Source: Lactarius indigo
Taxonomy: Eukaryota; Basidiomycota; Agaricomycetes; Russulales; Russulaceae
NCBI GenBank assembly: GCA_025766275.1
Contig: JAFKAC010000012.1
Location: 868,001 to 932,000, forward strand
Direction: 5' to 3'
DNA length: 64,000 nt
The notes under the pieces were generated by a model. The model was not told where the DNA came from, searched no databases, and saw only the letters and a list, made by a program, of their open reading frames with translations. The translations under genes were made by a program, and so were the position numbers. Position 1 is the first letter of the stretch, and each line of letters opens with the position of its first letter. Shown here one piece after another: positions 1-11,231 of the stretch.

Positions 1-211
1 CCGTGTGAATATAAACCATAGCAGGAGGAAAATGTGAGTTGAAGCGTTCAATGAGCGGGGGATATTAAACTTGAAAGGTGTACAATGAGAAAAGAACATA
101 TGACAAAGCAGAAAACTAGTAGCAACCTCAGAGTATAACACGACAGATCCACACCCAAGGAATAAAAAAGTAGAAGAGGAAAAAAGTGATGAAGTGCAGG
201 GAACGTCAACA
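1..211. other. 3' flank of ATG1, no gene seen
   Basis: A/T-rich downstream sequence of the minus-strand kinase gene. No conserved coding motif or RNA gene is visible. Confidence 0.5.
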
Positions 212-3200
212 TCATTGCGGCGGCGTGCCGCGGTGGAATTGTTCCAGCGCCTCTGCGTCCCACGGCGCTGGAATACGCGCAACGTCATCGAGGTTCTTGT
301 CCGCGCGCGCATCACGCAGCCGCTCGCGCGTCGGCATTTCCATGCGCGCACGGCACCGTACGAGACGTAACTTTGTTCGCTTGATCCCTGCGCACGCTTC
401 TCGTCAGCCGGCAGAGCACCTCAAGAGGGAAAGGAGCACGCACAAGTGGCGATCGTCTCGCGGTCCTCGTCCACGAATGGGTTACCCTTCTGCAGCAAGT
501 CGTCCTGCAGTGCGTACAGGCACCAGAGGGACTCTTCATACAGGCGCTCGCACTCATCGGGCGACTTGTGTTGGTCGAGGAGTTCCTTACGCGCCGCTGT
601 GCGACTCTATACGTTTGTATTGCGCTAAGTTTCGTGTGACCAAAGAAAAGAAACAGAGGTGACATACGAGGGTGAGCGCGCGGTTGTACACGAGTTCGTC
701 GACCCAGGTGCCCGGGCCATTGTATTGTGCGGGTAACCATGTCTTTACGAGCGCCGCACGGTCGTGGCACCGCAAAAAGAGGTCCCTGAACCATCCGAGC
801 GCTGCGCCTCCAAATCAGGATTTCTCGCCCCGTAAAGGTTGTCACGTGATGACCCACCTTCGTCGAAGCCTTCAGAAATGACAAAGTCACCCTCTGGATG
901 CCGCATCTCCATGTGCTCCTGGTACTTACGCAGCTCGTCGATGCCCTTCTGGGAGAACTGCATGATGAGCATGTATATCGCAACGGACGTCACCGCGTTG
1001 TACTCCGCCTGCACATCTGCATTGCGCCGGCGCGCCGCGAGTTTCTCGTTCTCGCCCTCGCGCGGGGCAAACTTGCTCGGATCCGGTAGCGGCTCTAAAC
1101 AGCCCACCCCGAAAATCAACGGTTAGTAATTGAATGAAGAAAAGGAAGCATTAAACGCACTCTGCGGCACACTCTTCACAAACTCGTACATCTCGTCCGC
1201 CCAGCGCGTGATCACGTGAGTCTTCTGTGCCAGCTGCTCCAGCGCACCTAAAAGCTCGTCCTCTACCGGATCGACCTCGCCTGTACCACCCATGCTCGCA
1301 GTGCGCATTCGTGGGGAGTGCGAGCCTATACTTTCCCCGTATCCGATAAAGTGCGGTGGGGAGCGCGGGATGCTCACGCTCGGACCGAAGAGCTTCTTCG
1401 ACGCGAGGGTCAGAGCCCGCGAAAGGGCGTTTGTCGCGGTGCGACTCGTCGGGATGGGTACACTGCCCGGGTTTGGTGGTGGTGGGAAGGTTGGACTCAG
1501 GTGGGAAACAGGCGGGAGGTTGTGTGGGAGATCAGGGGAGCGCTTCTCGTCGTCAGCAGAGGCAGGCGTCGGGGGCACGCGACGATCAAGGAGTGGCCGA
1601 CGTCGAGCAGCGTTGATCTCTGTGTGTCGATCCGAGTTCAATATCGGTAACTTAGGTAGTGTGAAATGCGCACCATCCACTGCTTTGTTGAATTCGACGG
1701 CTTGTGTATCACCTACTAGCACATATTCTCTTCTGAGAAGTCCATCTTCTTCCGTCTCCCCTGGAATGATGGACCCTTCCGTCGACAACGGCTTCAGGGG
1801 TGGCCGCGAAACAGGAACATCAGGAGGACTGGAGGTTGTACGAGGTCCCAATGGTGGGGGTACTACACCGACAACCTTGGGAGGACTACGGTGAAACTTG
1901 GTTATGACTTATCTCATGCGATGACGTTAGTTGACTATCACATACCTTGAGGGTGACCCTTCTTGGGAGGGTGACGCCCCCTCACTCTCTCGCCTCCTAA
2001 AATTAAACTTGCTTGGCGGAATCATTGCGCGGGGGTCCAGAACCTCAGGTGGAATACGCATATGATGTTCGGGGATCTTTCCGTCCTCCACTGGCTCTTG
2101 GGGAACCGGAGTAGGTGACCGGACGGAGATTGGACGGGGGAACTTGGAATTGGTCATGGCTTCACTCTTGAAGAAGTCTTCAAAGCTCGCGCGCTCCGCA
2201 GGGTTGCGCCGTAGGAGCGTACGGATGAGCCCCTTGACGTCTGGAGGGACGACCTGGGGTGGGTCTTCGCCTGGGCGCGGCTGATGTAAGGGGTCCTCGT
2301 CTGGGAACTTAATTCCTTTGGAATGGTCGATCTTCTTAAGAAGTTCGATGTGATTGGAGGCACGAAAAGGGGCTTTGCCAACGGACATTTCGTAAAGTAC
2401 GGCACCGACAGACCAAAGGTCAGCCTTGGCGTCGTACTTCTGATAACTTAGGATCTCTGGAGCCATGTACAACCTGCGGGGAAGGTACACGTTAAGTTGC
2501 CGAGCCAGAGGTGGGAAGAAGGGGGCTTACGGTGATCCGCAAAGAGTCTCTGCCATCATAGCGTTGGGAAGTGATCGGGCAAAGCCGAAATCGGCTACTT
2601 TGAGGAGGGGAACACCTAGCGGATGTCCGCGGACCAAATCCTCATCTCCTGGTGGTCGCAAGAGTAAGTTTTGTGGCTTTATATCGCGATGAATCAGGTT
2701 TCGTTGCCGCAAGAACTTGAGTGCACGCGCTAGGGTCTAGATTGTGAGCGATTGTAACGAAGTAGATCAACCAGGACACTCGTACCGAGCTGCCTCAGGA
2801 AACTGCGAACAACGATTTCGGCGAGTCCACCTGTCCTAGGATGGGGATAATACTGGGGTGCAGCCCCGGGTTCTGGGATATATTCTAGATTTTCGACGCG
2901 CCCACGTTTCTTGATGTAGTTAGTGAGGTCGCCGCCAGAGCAGTACTCCATGATAAGGTATATGTTACGCTCGGCGCGCTTGAAAGATGGTCAATGAAGG
3001 GCCCCAGCTGCAATGAATGACGCCACGGACAATAATATTAATGAGCTTTGTAATGTGCCGATGTGATAATGACTTGAGAATATCGATTTCACTCTGAAGG
3101 TTCTCGAAAAGCTTGGTTGAGAGGTTGCCCCGGCTGACCGTCTTGATTGCTACCTCATGTCGCGTCTCCTGAGACAAAACGATGAGTCGTAAAAAGGAAC

Positions 3201-3358
3201 GTCACGTCACGACGTACTTCATTATAGCCTTTGTAGACTGTCGCGAAACTTCCCTTGCCGAGGTCACCGACGATAACGTATGGTTTGAGCTCGTCGTCCT
3301 CTGGTCGTTTACTCGACGAGGGTGTTCTTTGAATTTGAGAGTCTGGGGTGCCCGCCAT
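212..3358 (-). CDS. ATG1: Serine/threonine kinase ATG1 (ULK1 family), multi-exon
   Basis: Autophagy-initiating kinase; with Atg13/Atg17-type partners it phosphorylates Atg proteins at the phagophore assembly site. The start is the ATG at 3356-3358, giving an N-terminus reading [10 protein letters not shown]. The kinase domain shows the glycine loop [14 protein letters not shown], the VAIK lysine, HRDIKPQN (about 2690-2670), DFGFAR and the activation-loop end CGSPLYMAPE. Between the hinge and the catalytic loop is an insert rich in Pro and Tyr (about 2820-2890). A Ser/Pro-rich linker is followed by a helical C-terminus ([15 protein letters not shown] ... [19 protein letters not shown]) that matches the tandem MIT/EAT region that binds Atg13. 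Introns interrupt the frame several times. The stop is TGA at 212-214. I saw no disabling change. The kinase assignment is secure. ATG1 rather than another CAMK-like kinase rests on the DFGFAR motif plus the C-terminal MIT-like region. Confidence 0.9.
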
Positions 3359-3503
3359 TGGCGTTTGGGAGGAAATAGGATAAGGGAGAGTCGTGTGGTG
3401 CTCAGTTCGTTTGGTCAGATGAGAGCAGAGCTACTCTAATTAGCCATGCTGCGCCCACCGTCTCGTGCTCGTGGGATGATTATGTAACACCTACCTTTCC
3501 AAA
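3359..3503. promoter_or_regulatory. Bidirectional promoter between ATG1 and VAS1
   Basis: Only 145 bp separates the start codons of the divergent ATG1 and valyl-tRNA synthetase genes, so core promoter elements must be shared or interleaved. I see no clear TATA box. Confidence 0.6.
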
Positions 3504-6500
3504 ATGACTCGAGCTGTATGCGCCTGTATGCTCGCGTCAAGGCTGCATCGATCTTTCCTTAGATTACGACTACGACACCCTCATTCTACTCTCATGTCCC
3601 AAGCTCAAAATATCGCTCCGGTGCGATCAGACCCTCCATCTGGCTCCGCCACTCCATCGGGCAGTGAGCCAAACCCCAATTCGAAGAGCGCAGGTGTGTC
3701 CCCAGGGATTCGGATTATCGTATATTGCCGACCACCATTACATTGTATAGCAAAGAAGGAGGCAAAACGATTAGAGAAGGAAGCAAAACTCGCTGCGAAG
3801 GCCGCCAAGGTTGCTGCGGTTACGCCAGCGGGGGAAAAGAAAGCCAAGGAAAAGCTCACTAAGGAGGAAGAGGCACCTTTCGTGAATACAACGCCAAGGG
3901 GGAAGAAAAAAGGTGCGTTTTCTGTCTATATATAGAGTGCCGATCTAATGCATATTTTGTAGATGTGTCAGGGCCCATGGCCTCCAGCTACAATCCTATT
4001 GCCGTCGAGGCGGCTTGGTACGACTGGTGGCACGAGCAAGGTTTTTTCAAGCCCGAGCTCGGTCAAGACGGTGGTACCAAGTCTGAAGGACTATTCGTAA
4101 TATCTGCGCCCCCGCCGAACGTGACAGGTAGCCTGCACATAGGTCACGCGCTTACCACTGCCATCCAGGATGGACTCGTGCGTTGGTGAGTAGCAGGAGG
4201 GTTGTTTAGTTTGCTCTGACGTCTCGAAGGTATCGAATGTTAGGGAAGACTACACTATTCGTCCCCGGTTTTGATCACGCGGGGATCTCAACACAGTCTG
4301 TCGTTGAGAAGCGTTTATTCAAGACGTCAGGCAGGACACGTCATGATCTTGGTCGCGAGAAGTTCCTCGAGACTATGTTGGAGTGGAAAAACGAGTCAGC
4401 CTTCGTCATTTGTCAACAGCATGATTCTAATTCTTCCCGGATAGCTACCAAGAACGTATCACCAAACAACTTTATCGACTTGGAGGCAGCTACGACTGGT
4501 CTCGTGTTGCCTTCACAATGAATCCTGTAGGCTCCTCAATCGGCTCTGTTTTATTGGACCAATGTTCTAGTTTCCACTCGTAGCAACTGTCAACAGCTGT
4601 TGTTGAGACTTTTTGTCGTCTACACGAGGAAGGGATTATATACCGCGCTAATCGACTTGTGAACTGGTGCGTCCGTCTCAATACTACGCTGTCCAATCTT
4701 GAAGTAGGCGTTTTGTACTGTCTATGCCGACGTAATGCTCAGGCCTTCCGCAGGTGGATCAGAAACAGCTCGAGAAACGAACTTTTTTAAGCGTTCCGGG
4801 ATATGCTCCTGGAGAAAAGTTCGAGTTTGGTGTCATCACATCATTTGCGTATCCCATAGAGAACTCAGGTTTGGCATATACCCGTGACCAAACGTTCTCA
4901 CACTGAAACGAGAGTAATGACCCAGACGAGAAGATTATTGTGGCGACCACGCGTCCGGAGACAATGCTCGGTGATACTGCCATCGCTGTGCATCCCAACG
5001 ACGAGCGCTACAAAGTGAATAATCTATTTTGCTTCGATGGTCACCCGTCCAAAAATTGACTTAGTCCTTCAGCACCTTCACGGAAAGTTTGCTGTTCATC
5101 CCTTTGTGCAACGCCGCATTCCGATAGTGAAAGACGATATCGCGGTCGATATGACCTTTGGAACTGGTGCCGTAAAGATTACGCCTGCTCACGATCCGAA
5201 CGATTACGAAGTCGGAGTACGGCACAAGCTTGACTTCATCAACATTCTAAACGATGACGGCACTTTCAACGCAAATGCCGGGCCTCAGTTCCAAGTACGT
5301 CCTTCGCCTAAGTATAGATAATTTTCCTTCGTCATACTCTGCTATAGGGCATGAAGCGCTTCCATGCGCGTGTAGAGGTTGTAAAGAAGCTGAAAGAGCT
5401 CGGGTTATTTATCGAAACGAAGGACAACCCCATGCAGATTCCTATTTGCAGGTGCGAAGGTCATCTCCCTCTCGAAATAGATCTAACGTCCATGCAGTAA
5501 ATCGGGTGATGTCATCGAGCCTGTGCTTAAGCCCCAGTGGTGGGTAGACTGCAAGCCTCTCGCTGAGGAGGCCATTAAGGTGGTCTCATTACAGTTATTT
5601 TTTGCACGATACTAAAATACTTTACAGCGCACCAGGGCCGGCGAGCTTCATATCGCGCCAAAACAGTCTGAAGCCGACTGGTATAGGTGGTTGGAGAACA
5701 TCCAAGACTGGTGTATTTCGCGTCAGCTCTGGTGGGGGCATCGTTGTCCTGCCTACTTCGTACGCATAGAAGGCCAAGAACAAGATGCAAGTCGCGCGTT
5801 CCCTCTCTTTACTTCGTTCTAAAAATTTTGTATAGGCTACAGACGGTAAATGGTGGGTAGTGGGACGCGACTTGGAGGAGGCTACTTTGCGGGCAAAGAA
5901 GCTTGCTGGTAGCTCTGCGTTCAAGCTGGAACAAGACGAAGACGTGCTCGACACCTGGTTTTCTTCTGGCTTGTGGCCGTTCTCTATCCTCGGTTGGCCC
6001 GAGAAGGTAAAACCATTTTCTTGTAGCCCGTGCTCGTCTCGCTCAATAATCCCCAGACCGTGGACTTCGCAAAGTTCTACCCGACCTCTATGCTCGAGAC
6101 GGGATGGGATATTCTCTTCTTCTGGGTTGCGCGTATGGTAATGCTTGGCCTAAGACTGACAGGCGAAATGCCTTTCAAAGAAGTACTTTGCCATGCGATG
6201 ATTCGCGACGCACATGGCCGCAAGATGTCGAAGTCTCTTGGAAATGTGATCGATCCTCTTGACGTTATTCAAGGCCTCTCCCTCGAAAACCTCCACCTGA
6301 AACTGCATGAAGGAAACCTTGACGCGGCCGAAATCGAAAAGGCCAAACTTGGCCAGAAGAAGGATTTCCCGAAAGGCATCCCACAGTGCGGCACAGACGC
6401 ATTGCGTTTCGCACTTTGCGCTTACAGTGGTGGAGGTAACTACTTATCATCGTACGCTCTATGTTGTGACTGACGAAGGGCTTCAGGGCGCGATATTAAC

Positions 6501-7799
6501 CTCGAGATCTTGCGCGTGGAAGGCTACCGCAAGTTCTGCAACAAGATCTTTAATGCGACGAAATTCGCTATGTTGAAGCTCGATGAGTCATTCATACCCG
6601 AAGCGACGCCCCAGGTCCGTACGGTTCCTAGGACAGCGTACATTTTTAAATTCCCCGTTGACAGCCCACTGGCAACGAGACTCTTGTTGAAAAGTGGATC
6701 CTACATAAACTCAACATCGCCGCCACAGAAACTAACAAGCAGCTCGGCGAACGCAACTTCATGGCCGCGACCAATGCCGTGTACAATTTCTGGCTTTATG
6801 AGCTGTGCGATGTCTACATCGTGCGCCGTTTTCCTCTTGTTTGATCCGCCTCGTCGGTGTTGAGCGGAGGATTAGGAGGCGATGAAGCCTATGACGGACC
6901 CCACTGTTTCTGCGGAAACGCGCATCTCAGCTCAGCAGACGCTCTATACGTGTCTAGACCACGGGCTACGCCTGCTACATCCATTCATGCCCTTTGTGAC
7001 GGAAGAGCTATGGCAACGCCTCTCCAGACGACCTAACGACGCGACACCGTCCATTATGGTATCAAAGTACCCGATATCTGTACGTCTTTCCTTTCTACAG
7101 TTGTCTACGATAGACGAAGAGTATTGGTAGGATCCGGCCTTTGTATTCGACGACGCAGACAAACATTTCGATCTGCTCTTCAACGCGATTCGGGCGGGTC
7201 GCTCGCTCGCGGCGTCTTATAACATACAGTCAGATATCCAGAGTAGGTCCCGACAGCAAACATCAGTTCCTTGCTAAACGGTTTGTTTAGTCTTTATTCA
7301 TGTACAGGATGATGCCGAAGCGGCTCTCTTCGAGTCTCAGAAGGGTGTCATCACAACGCTCACTAAGGGCTGCAAGTCCGCGGAGGTTGTCCGCGACGCC
7401 AGCAAGATCCCACCCGGCTGTGGGTCATCAGTACTCACACCGACAATTAGCGTCCACATTCTCGTACGCGTACGTCCTGTAGTCCGCTTTGCGCCAATTC
7501 CCTCTGATACACATTGACCCCAGGGCCTGGTCGACCTTGACGCTGAGATCGCCAAGTGTGAGAAGAAGCTCCAACTCGCCCAGTTGAACCTAGATAAAGT
7601 CAGAAAGGTGGAGGCACAGTCAGACTATGTAGAGACCGTCCCAGAGAACGTGCGAGTTTTCAATGAGGACAGGGTACGTCTCACCTCGATGCTTTTTTAC
7701 GTATTCTAGAATCACTGATAACGCGCGCAGAGGAAAACATTAGAGGCGGAAATCGCTTCGCTGGAATCCTCAAAGGAGACGTTCGCGAAGTTGACGTAA
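3504..7799 (+). CDS. VAS1: Valyl-tRNA synthetase, probable dual cytosolic/mitochondrial
   Basis: Class Ia synthetase that charges tRNA-Val with valine. The HIGH motif ([14 protein letters not shown]) has HIGH at 4136-4147; the KMSKS loop ([14 protein letters not shown]) lies at about 6216-6260. Between them are the editing-domain stretch [17 protein letters not shown] and the conserved blocks [10 protein letters not shown] and [15 protein letters not shown]. The protein ends in a coiled coil ([20 protein letters not shown]) typical of ValRS, with stop TAA at 7797-7799. Many small introns split the gene, and all exon joins I checked stay in frame. The 30 codons between the first ATG (3504) and a second in-frame ATG (3594) encode an Arg-rich, acid-free leader that looks like a mitochondrial presequence. 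The downstream start gives MSQAQNI and a Lys/Ala/Glu-rich extension as in cytosolic eukaryotic ValRS. Yeast VAS1 makes both isoforms this way. Confidence 0.93.
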
Positions 7800-8688
7800 T
7801 CTAGATCTACGGAACTTAGTGGATCGGGACCCTTGCTCTTTCATCACGAACGGCATAGGGCTAGACCTGAGAGTTTTACCGTCATATTTCCGAGGAGAGT
7901 GGAGCAGAACAGCATGGATGGTTGAGCCCTGATCATTTGATGTACATTGCTACGCTCCGTTTTCGTCTTGATTCAAAGGTTCCATACGTGACCGATCAGT
8001 AGTCCTTACTAGAATTTACTCAAGTGTACGTAGCGGTCAGGCCTAAATTCCTCAAGGACGCCTTGGCTCGGATGATAGGTTGTGTGTTGTCGAGCACAAC
8101 TCGAGCAGCGTTTGGCACGCTCATAATAGTGGATGTATGTGGACAGTGTCGAGGGAAGGTAATCAATAGGAGAGAGCGTGGGTGCCCCTCTACTGTAATG
8201 ACGGTGTAATGACGGTGACTGGGGCTCAGGCTCAAGGTCGGGCTATGGTGGGACGACTTGCCATTCGCATATGTTCGAACGGCCTGCATACCGCTCCGAG
8301 TCTAGAACTGTCGTTGTCGACGTGAAGAATGCCAAGAGCCCTGCCAAGAGCGCGATGTACTCTCCGTCTCCGCGACTACCCAAGACTACGAGATGCACAC
8401 TACGAGATGCATGATGAGTTGCTACATCCCAACCCACAATGGTTCACTTGATTCGTTTGGACAGTTGGTCCACTCAGCTTTCCTACGGGCTACGACAGCC
8501 TACGAATCCTACCTTACAATATGGTCCCCACCGGCCAGAGGAATTGTGAAGTATGGAAGCTACCTGGGTCAGACGAGTAGGTACGGCCTTCGTGCATACG
8601 GTCATCGCAGTTGGTCAGTTAGATTACATACAAGAAAGCGATCAAAGACCCGTTAAGAATGATGTGTACCATAGATCACTATAACACA
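7800..8688. other. Intergenic; 3' half is a copy of the flank of HTP copy 2
   Basis: No gene recognised. The part from about 8440 to 8688 is similar to 23800-24042 (shared stretches such as TTGGTCCA, CCTACGAATC and TACCTTGC/ACAATGGT), so the duplicated segment extends beyond the peroxidase coding region on its 3' side. Confidence 0.5.
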
Positions 8689-9844
8689 TTAGAGGAGATT
8701 TAAAGGCCGGTCGACCTCCTCATCAATGCCTAGTTCAACACGGAACACAGTACGGTTGAATGCGAGTATCGTCAGGCCCATTTGGTCGCGAATACGCGAT
8801 TCCCAGCCTTCAGGGAAGCGTTCCTCAGTCAGGAACGTGTAGATGTCGTCTAGGCGACCACCAAAGACGGTCAACAGCGTCGATCCACTGAACGAAGATA
8901 GAATAAGTAAGGCGATCAGACATGGGAATGAACGACGGCAAAGGCCGCACGTACTTGGTAGAGCCGAATAACTTGTGTCCAGTGGATTGGGAGTATTGGC
9001 CATTAGTGGCCTTTGCCTCACGACGGCGCTCACCCAGCCGCCGCGACAGGTCAGTTGCGGTGAAGGTGCGGTTCATATCGAGATCTGCGGTCGCGTTTGC
9101 GACATGTGCTGCGATGTCGAAATAGGGAGATTCGTTGGACGGGAGAGATCTCTGCGAGGTGGGCTGCGTGACCTTCTTGAGTGGTGGACCGGTGGCCGAC
9201 TTGAGAAACGCGGCCACCAATTCGCCATCCGGCAAGCCCTGATGGAACTGATGGATTATGTCACGACCTGCTCAACGCAGCTCAGCTGCAACGCCTGGTG
9301 CTACAAGGCTAAGGGTATCAGCACGTACGGACCAACGAGGCGTCATGCTCGATGCCGTTGTGTACATCGATATCCGCAAGATCCAAGCGCCCAGTGCTGT
9401 AAGGGCGATCCAGGACCTGGGCGATGTAGCGCGGTACGAATAGACAAAACGAGGGAGAAAAATTGTAGGTCGACCGGATAGTCCCAGAGAGTTCCTTAAA
9501 AGAAATGTCGCGTCCATCACGCTTGATGATTCCTTGCGGACGGTGTACGTAAGCCGAGCTCACCTATGTCATGGGACAACGAACGTACCGTGATTTGCCA
9601 TGGCGTTGAGTGCAGGGCACGAGCAGCGGCTGTCGCCACTTCGCGGGGGAATGTACTCGGGCCAGACACCACCTTCACCTGGATGTCCCTTCGGTGTCAC
9701 GCTACCAATCTTGCGCTTAAATGTGAAAAGATTGACGAAGGCAAGAGAAAGGTCCCAGGTGAGTAGGCCTACGGAGAACAAGGCCTCGAAAAGGATTGAT
9801 ACAGTGCCGCGGCCGATGCGGCGGAGAGTGGTGAGGATGACCAT
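8689..9844 (-). CDS. Heme-thiolate peroxidase, chloroperoxidase/peroxygenase family, HTP copy 1
   Basis: Member of the fungal heme-thiolate peroxidase family (Pfam Peroxidase_2), which uses a Cys-ligated heme and hydrogen peroxide to oxidise or halogenate organic substrates; the substrate cannot be read from sequence. The proximal motif is SRCSCPALNAMANHG followed across an intron by IIKRDGR. The distal motif is DVHNGIEHDASLVR, with the His-Asp pair of chloroperoxidase and short peroxygenases. The C-terminal block reads FLTEERFPEGW. The N-terminus (about residues 12-40) is hydrophobic and looks like a signal anchor. I checked three introns, one after ANHG, one after ASLV and one after KLFGST; all keep the frame and the reading frame appears intact. 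Stop TAA at 8689-8691. It lies head-to-head with NLR copy A, 1.39 kb apart. Paralogs lie at 24.0 kb and 52.7 kb, with a relic at 58.8 kb. Confidence 0.85.
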
Positions 9845-9916
9845 GACAAGGTATGGAAGATAGTCGAAGACAACGAAGAATAAAGAGCGTTTTTTCGCTG
9901 GTCCTCTCTGTGTCCA

Positions 9917-9925
9917 GAATTTATA
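9917..9925 (-). promoter_or_regulatory. TATA box of HTP copy 1
   Basis: On the minus strand this reads TATAAATTC, followed by TGGAC, about 75 bp upstream of the ATG. HTP copy 3 keeps TATAAATTCAGGAC at 52595 and copy 2 a TATAAAATC variant at 25293-25301, all 60-80 bp from their start codons. Confidence 0.55.
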
Positions 9926-11231
9926 TCCTTCGGCGTCACCATGGTTGATGGAGACCTGTCATTATGTAACCAGGCATTGCCCGATTTTGCATAACAGACA
10001 AAACACGGTCAAATAACCCTGTCGGTATCAGTGCTACGTACTGCGACCCGAAGAGTGACGAGAGCGGAGAAGGGAACTATACGTCGGATGGAAGAGACTT
10101 CTCGAGTGGACTTAGCATTCTCGAACTCGAGTGCGGGTTCGCGGACTGACGTAATTCGCCTGAAAACGTAATGCTAGACCTAACGCAGGGATTGTGTCCA
10201 CAGTCGTGTTCAAGGGCGTGTTCCCAGCGAAAGTCCCTGAGGCACGCAAGAGTAGTGGCGCATAACTGGCGCAGACGTATGGAGGGATTCCGGAAACTCG
10301 GGGAATACTGAGGAGGCCGCGGTCTGACCAATGGACGAACCTTTCGATGCAGTGCATTAATCGAGCAACCGACTGATCTCTCGCCATCGTAGGGACAATT
10401 GCATAACTGCAAGTGAGAGAAGCAGGGGTATGCGGGTTTGACTGTCTGGGGTGATTGAAAGACATGAGAACACACATGACCTCAGGCGACGGGCTGCCGC
10501 CTCATCAAGGACATCTTTCCAAAACCGACGATGGAAATGAATCGCTAGCATAGGAATCTGTCGAGAATAAATTGAATAATATGGGTCCATTACAAGTCGA
10601 TACGGTAAAGAGTGTTCCAACGATTTATGATAAGCATCCCAAGTGAATCGAGTTACAGCGCTTTTCATAACGATAGATACCTTCCATTTTGGATACACAG
10701 GCGGACTCCCAAAACCCCAGAGCGGGGTTCATACTCAAGTCGAGGGAAAACTCTCCGGAAATTGGGTTATCATGCAGTATTGGGGTTATGGAATAAGTTG
10801 TCAGCTTTTGCTGGCGTCGCAACAGATTTACTTTTTAATTAATATAATTATTTTTATAGTAAGAAAACTCGGCACGGTTGCCGAGGAACCCCACTGTGTG
10901 TGAAAATTTGTCGCAAGGTATCTATCGTTATGAAAACCGCTATAGGTACAATTACCCACTTGATCTTCCCCTCTACAGTACATATCTATCATAGCGTCTG
11001 ATGAAAAGGCGGCGTCTCAGTCTGTCCGCGCGTCTATCGACATATCTTCGCGCCCATCGTTCCTGTTCCCACACGCTCGCGTTTGCATCGGCCCTCGCCG
11101 CGTCTTATTGAGGGCCTAGCCATAGGCGGTGTACGTCTTCCAGTTACCACAGTCCTCATTATCGCCATCACCTGTAGGCAGATCATCCTCTGCATAACTC
11201 GATCGGTTCCTCCGCAGTCCTCGCTCCTGTC
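9926..11231. other. Divergent intergenic region between HTP copy 1 and NLR copy A
   Basis: No conserved gene is visible. Open frames of 113-132 codons on the minus strand (10077-10698) match nothing I recognise and contain no family motif. The promoters of both flanking genes must lie here. Confidence 0.45.

Noticed and set aside
186..662. 158-codon plus-strand frame, and the 223-codon minus frame at 312-983
   Set aside because: Both are shadows of the GC-rich ATG1 C-terminal exons, which read as MIT-like helices in another minus-strand frame.
10077..10698. Minus-strand frames of 113-132 codons between HTP1 and NLR A
   Set aside because: They overlap each other in different frames and show no family motif; more likely promoter and spacer DNA.
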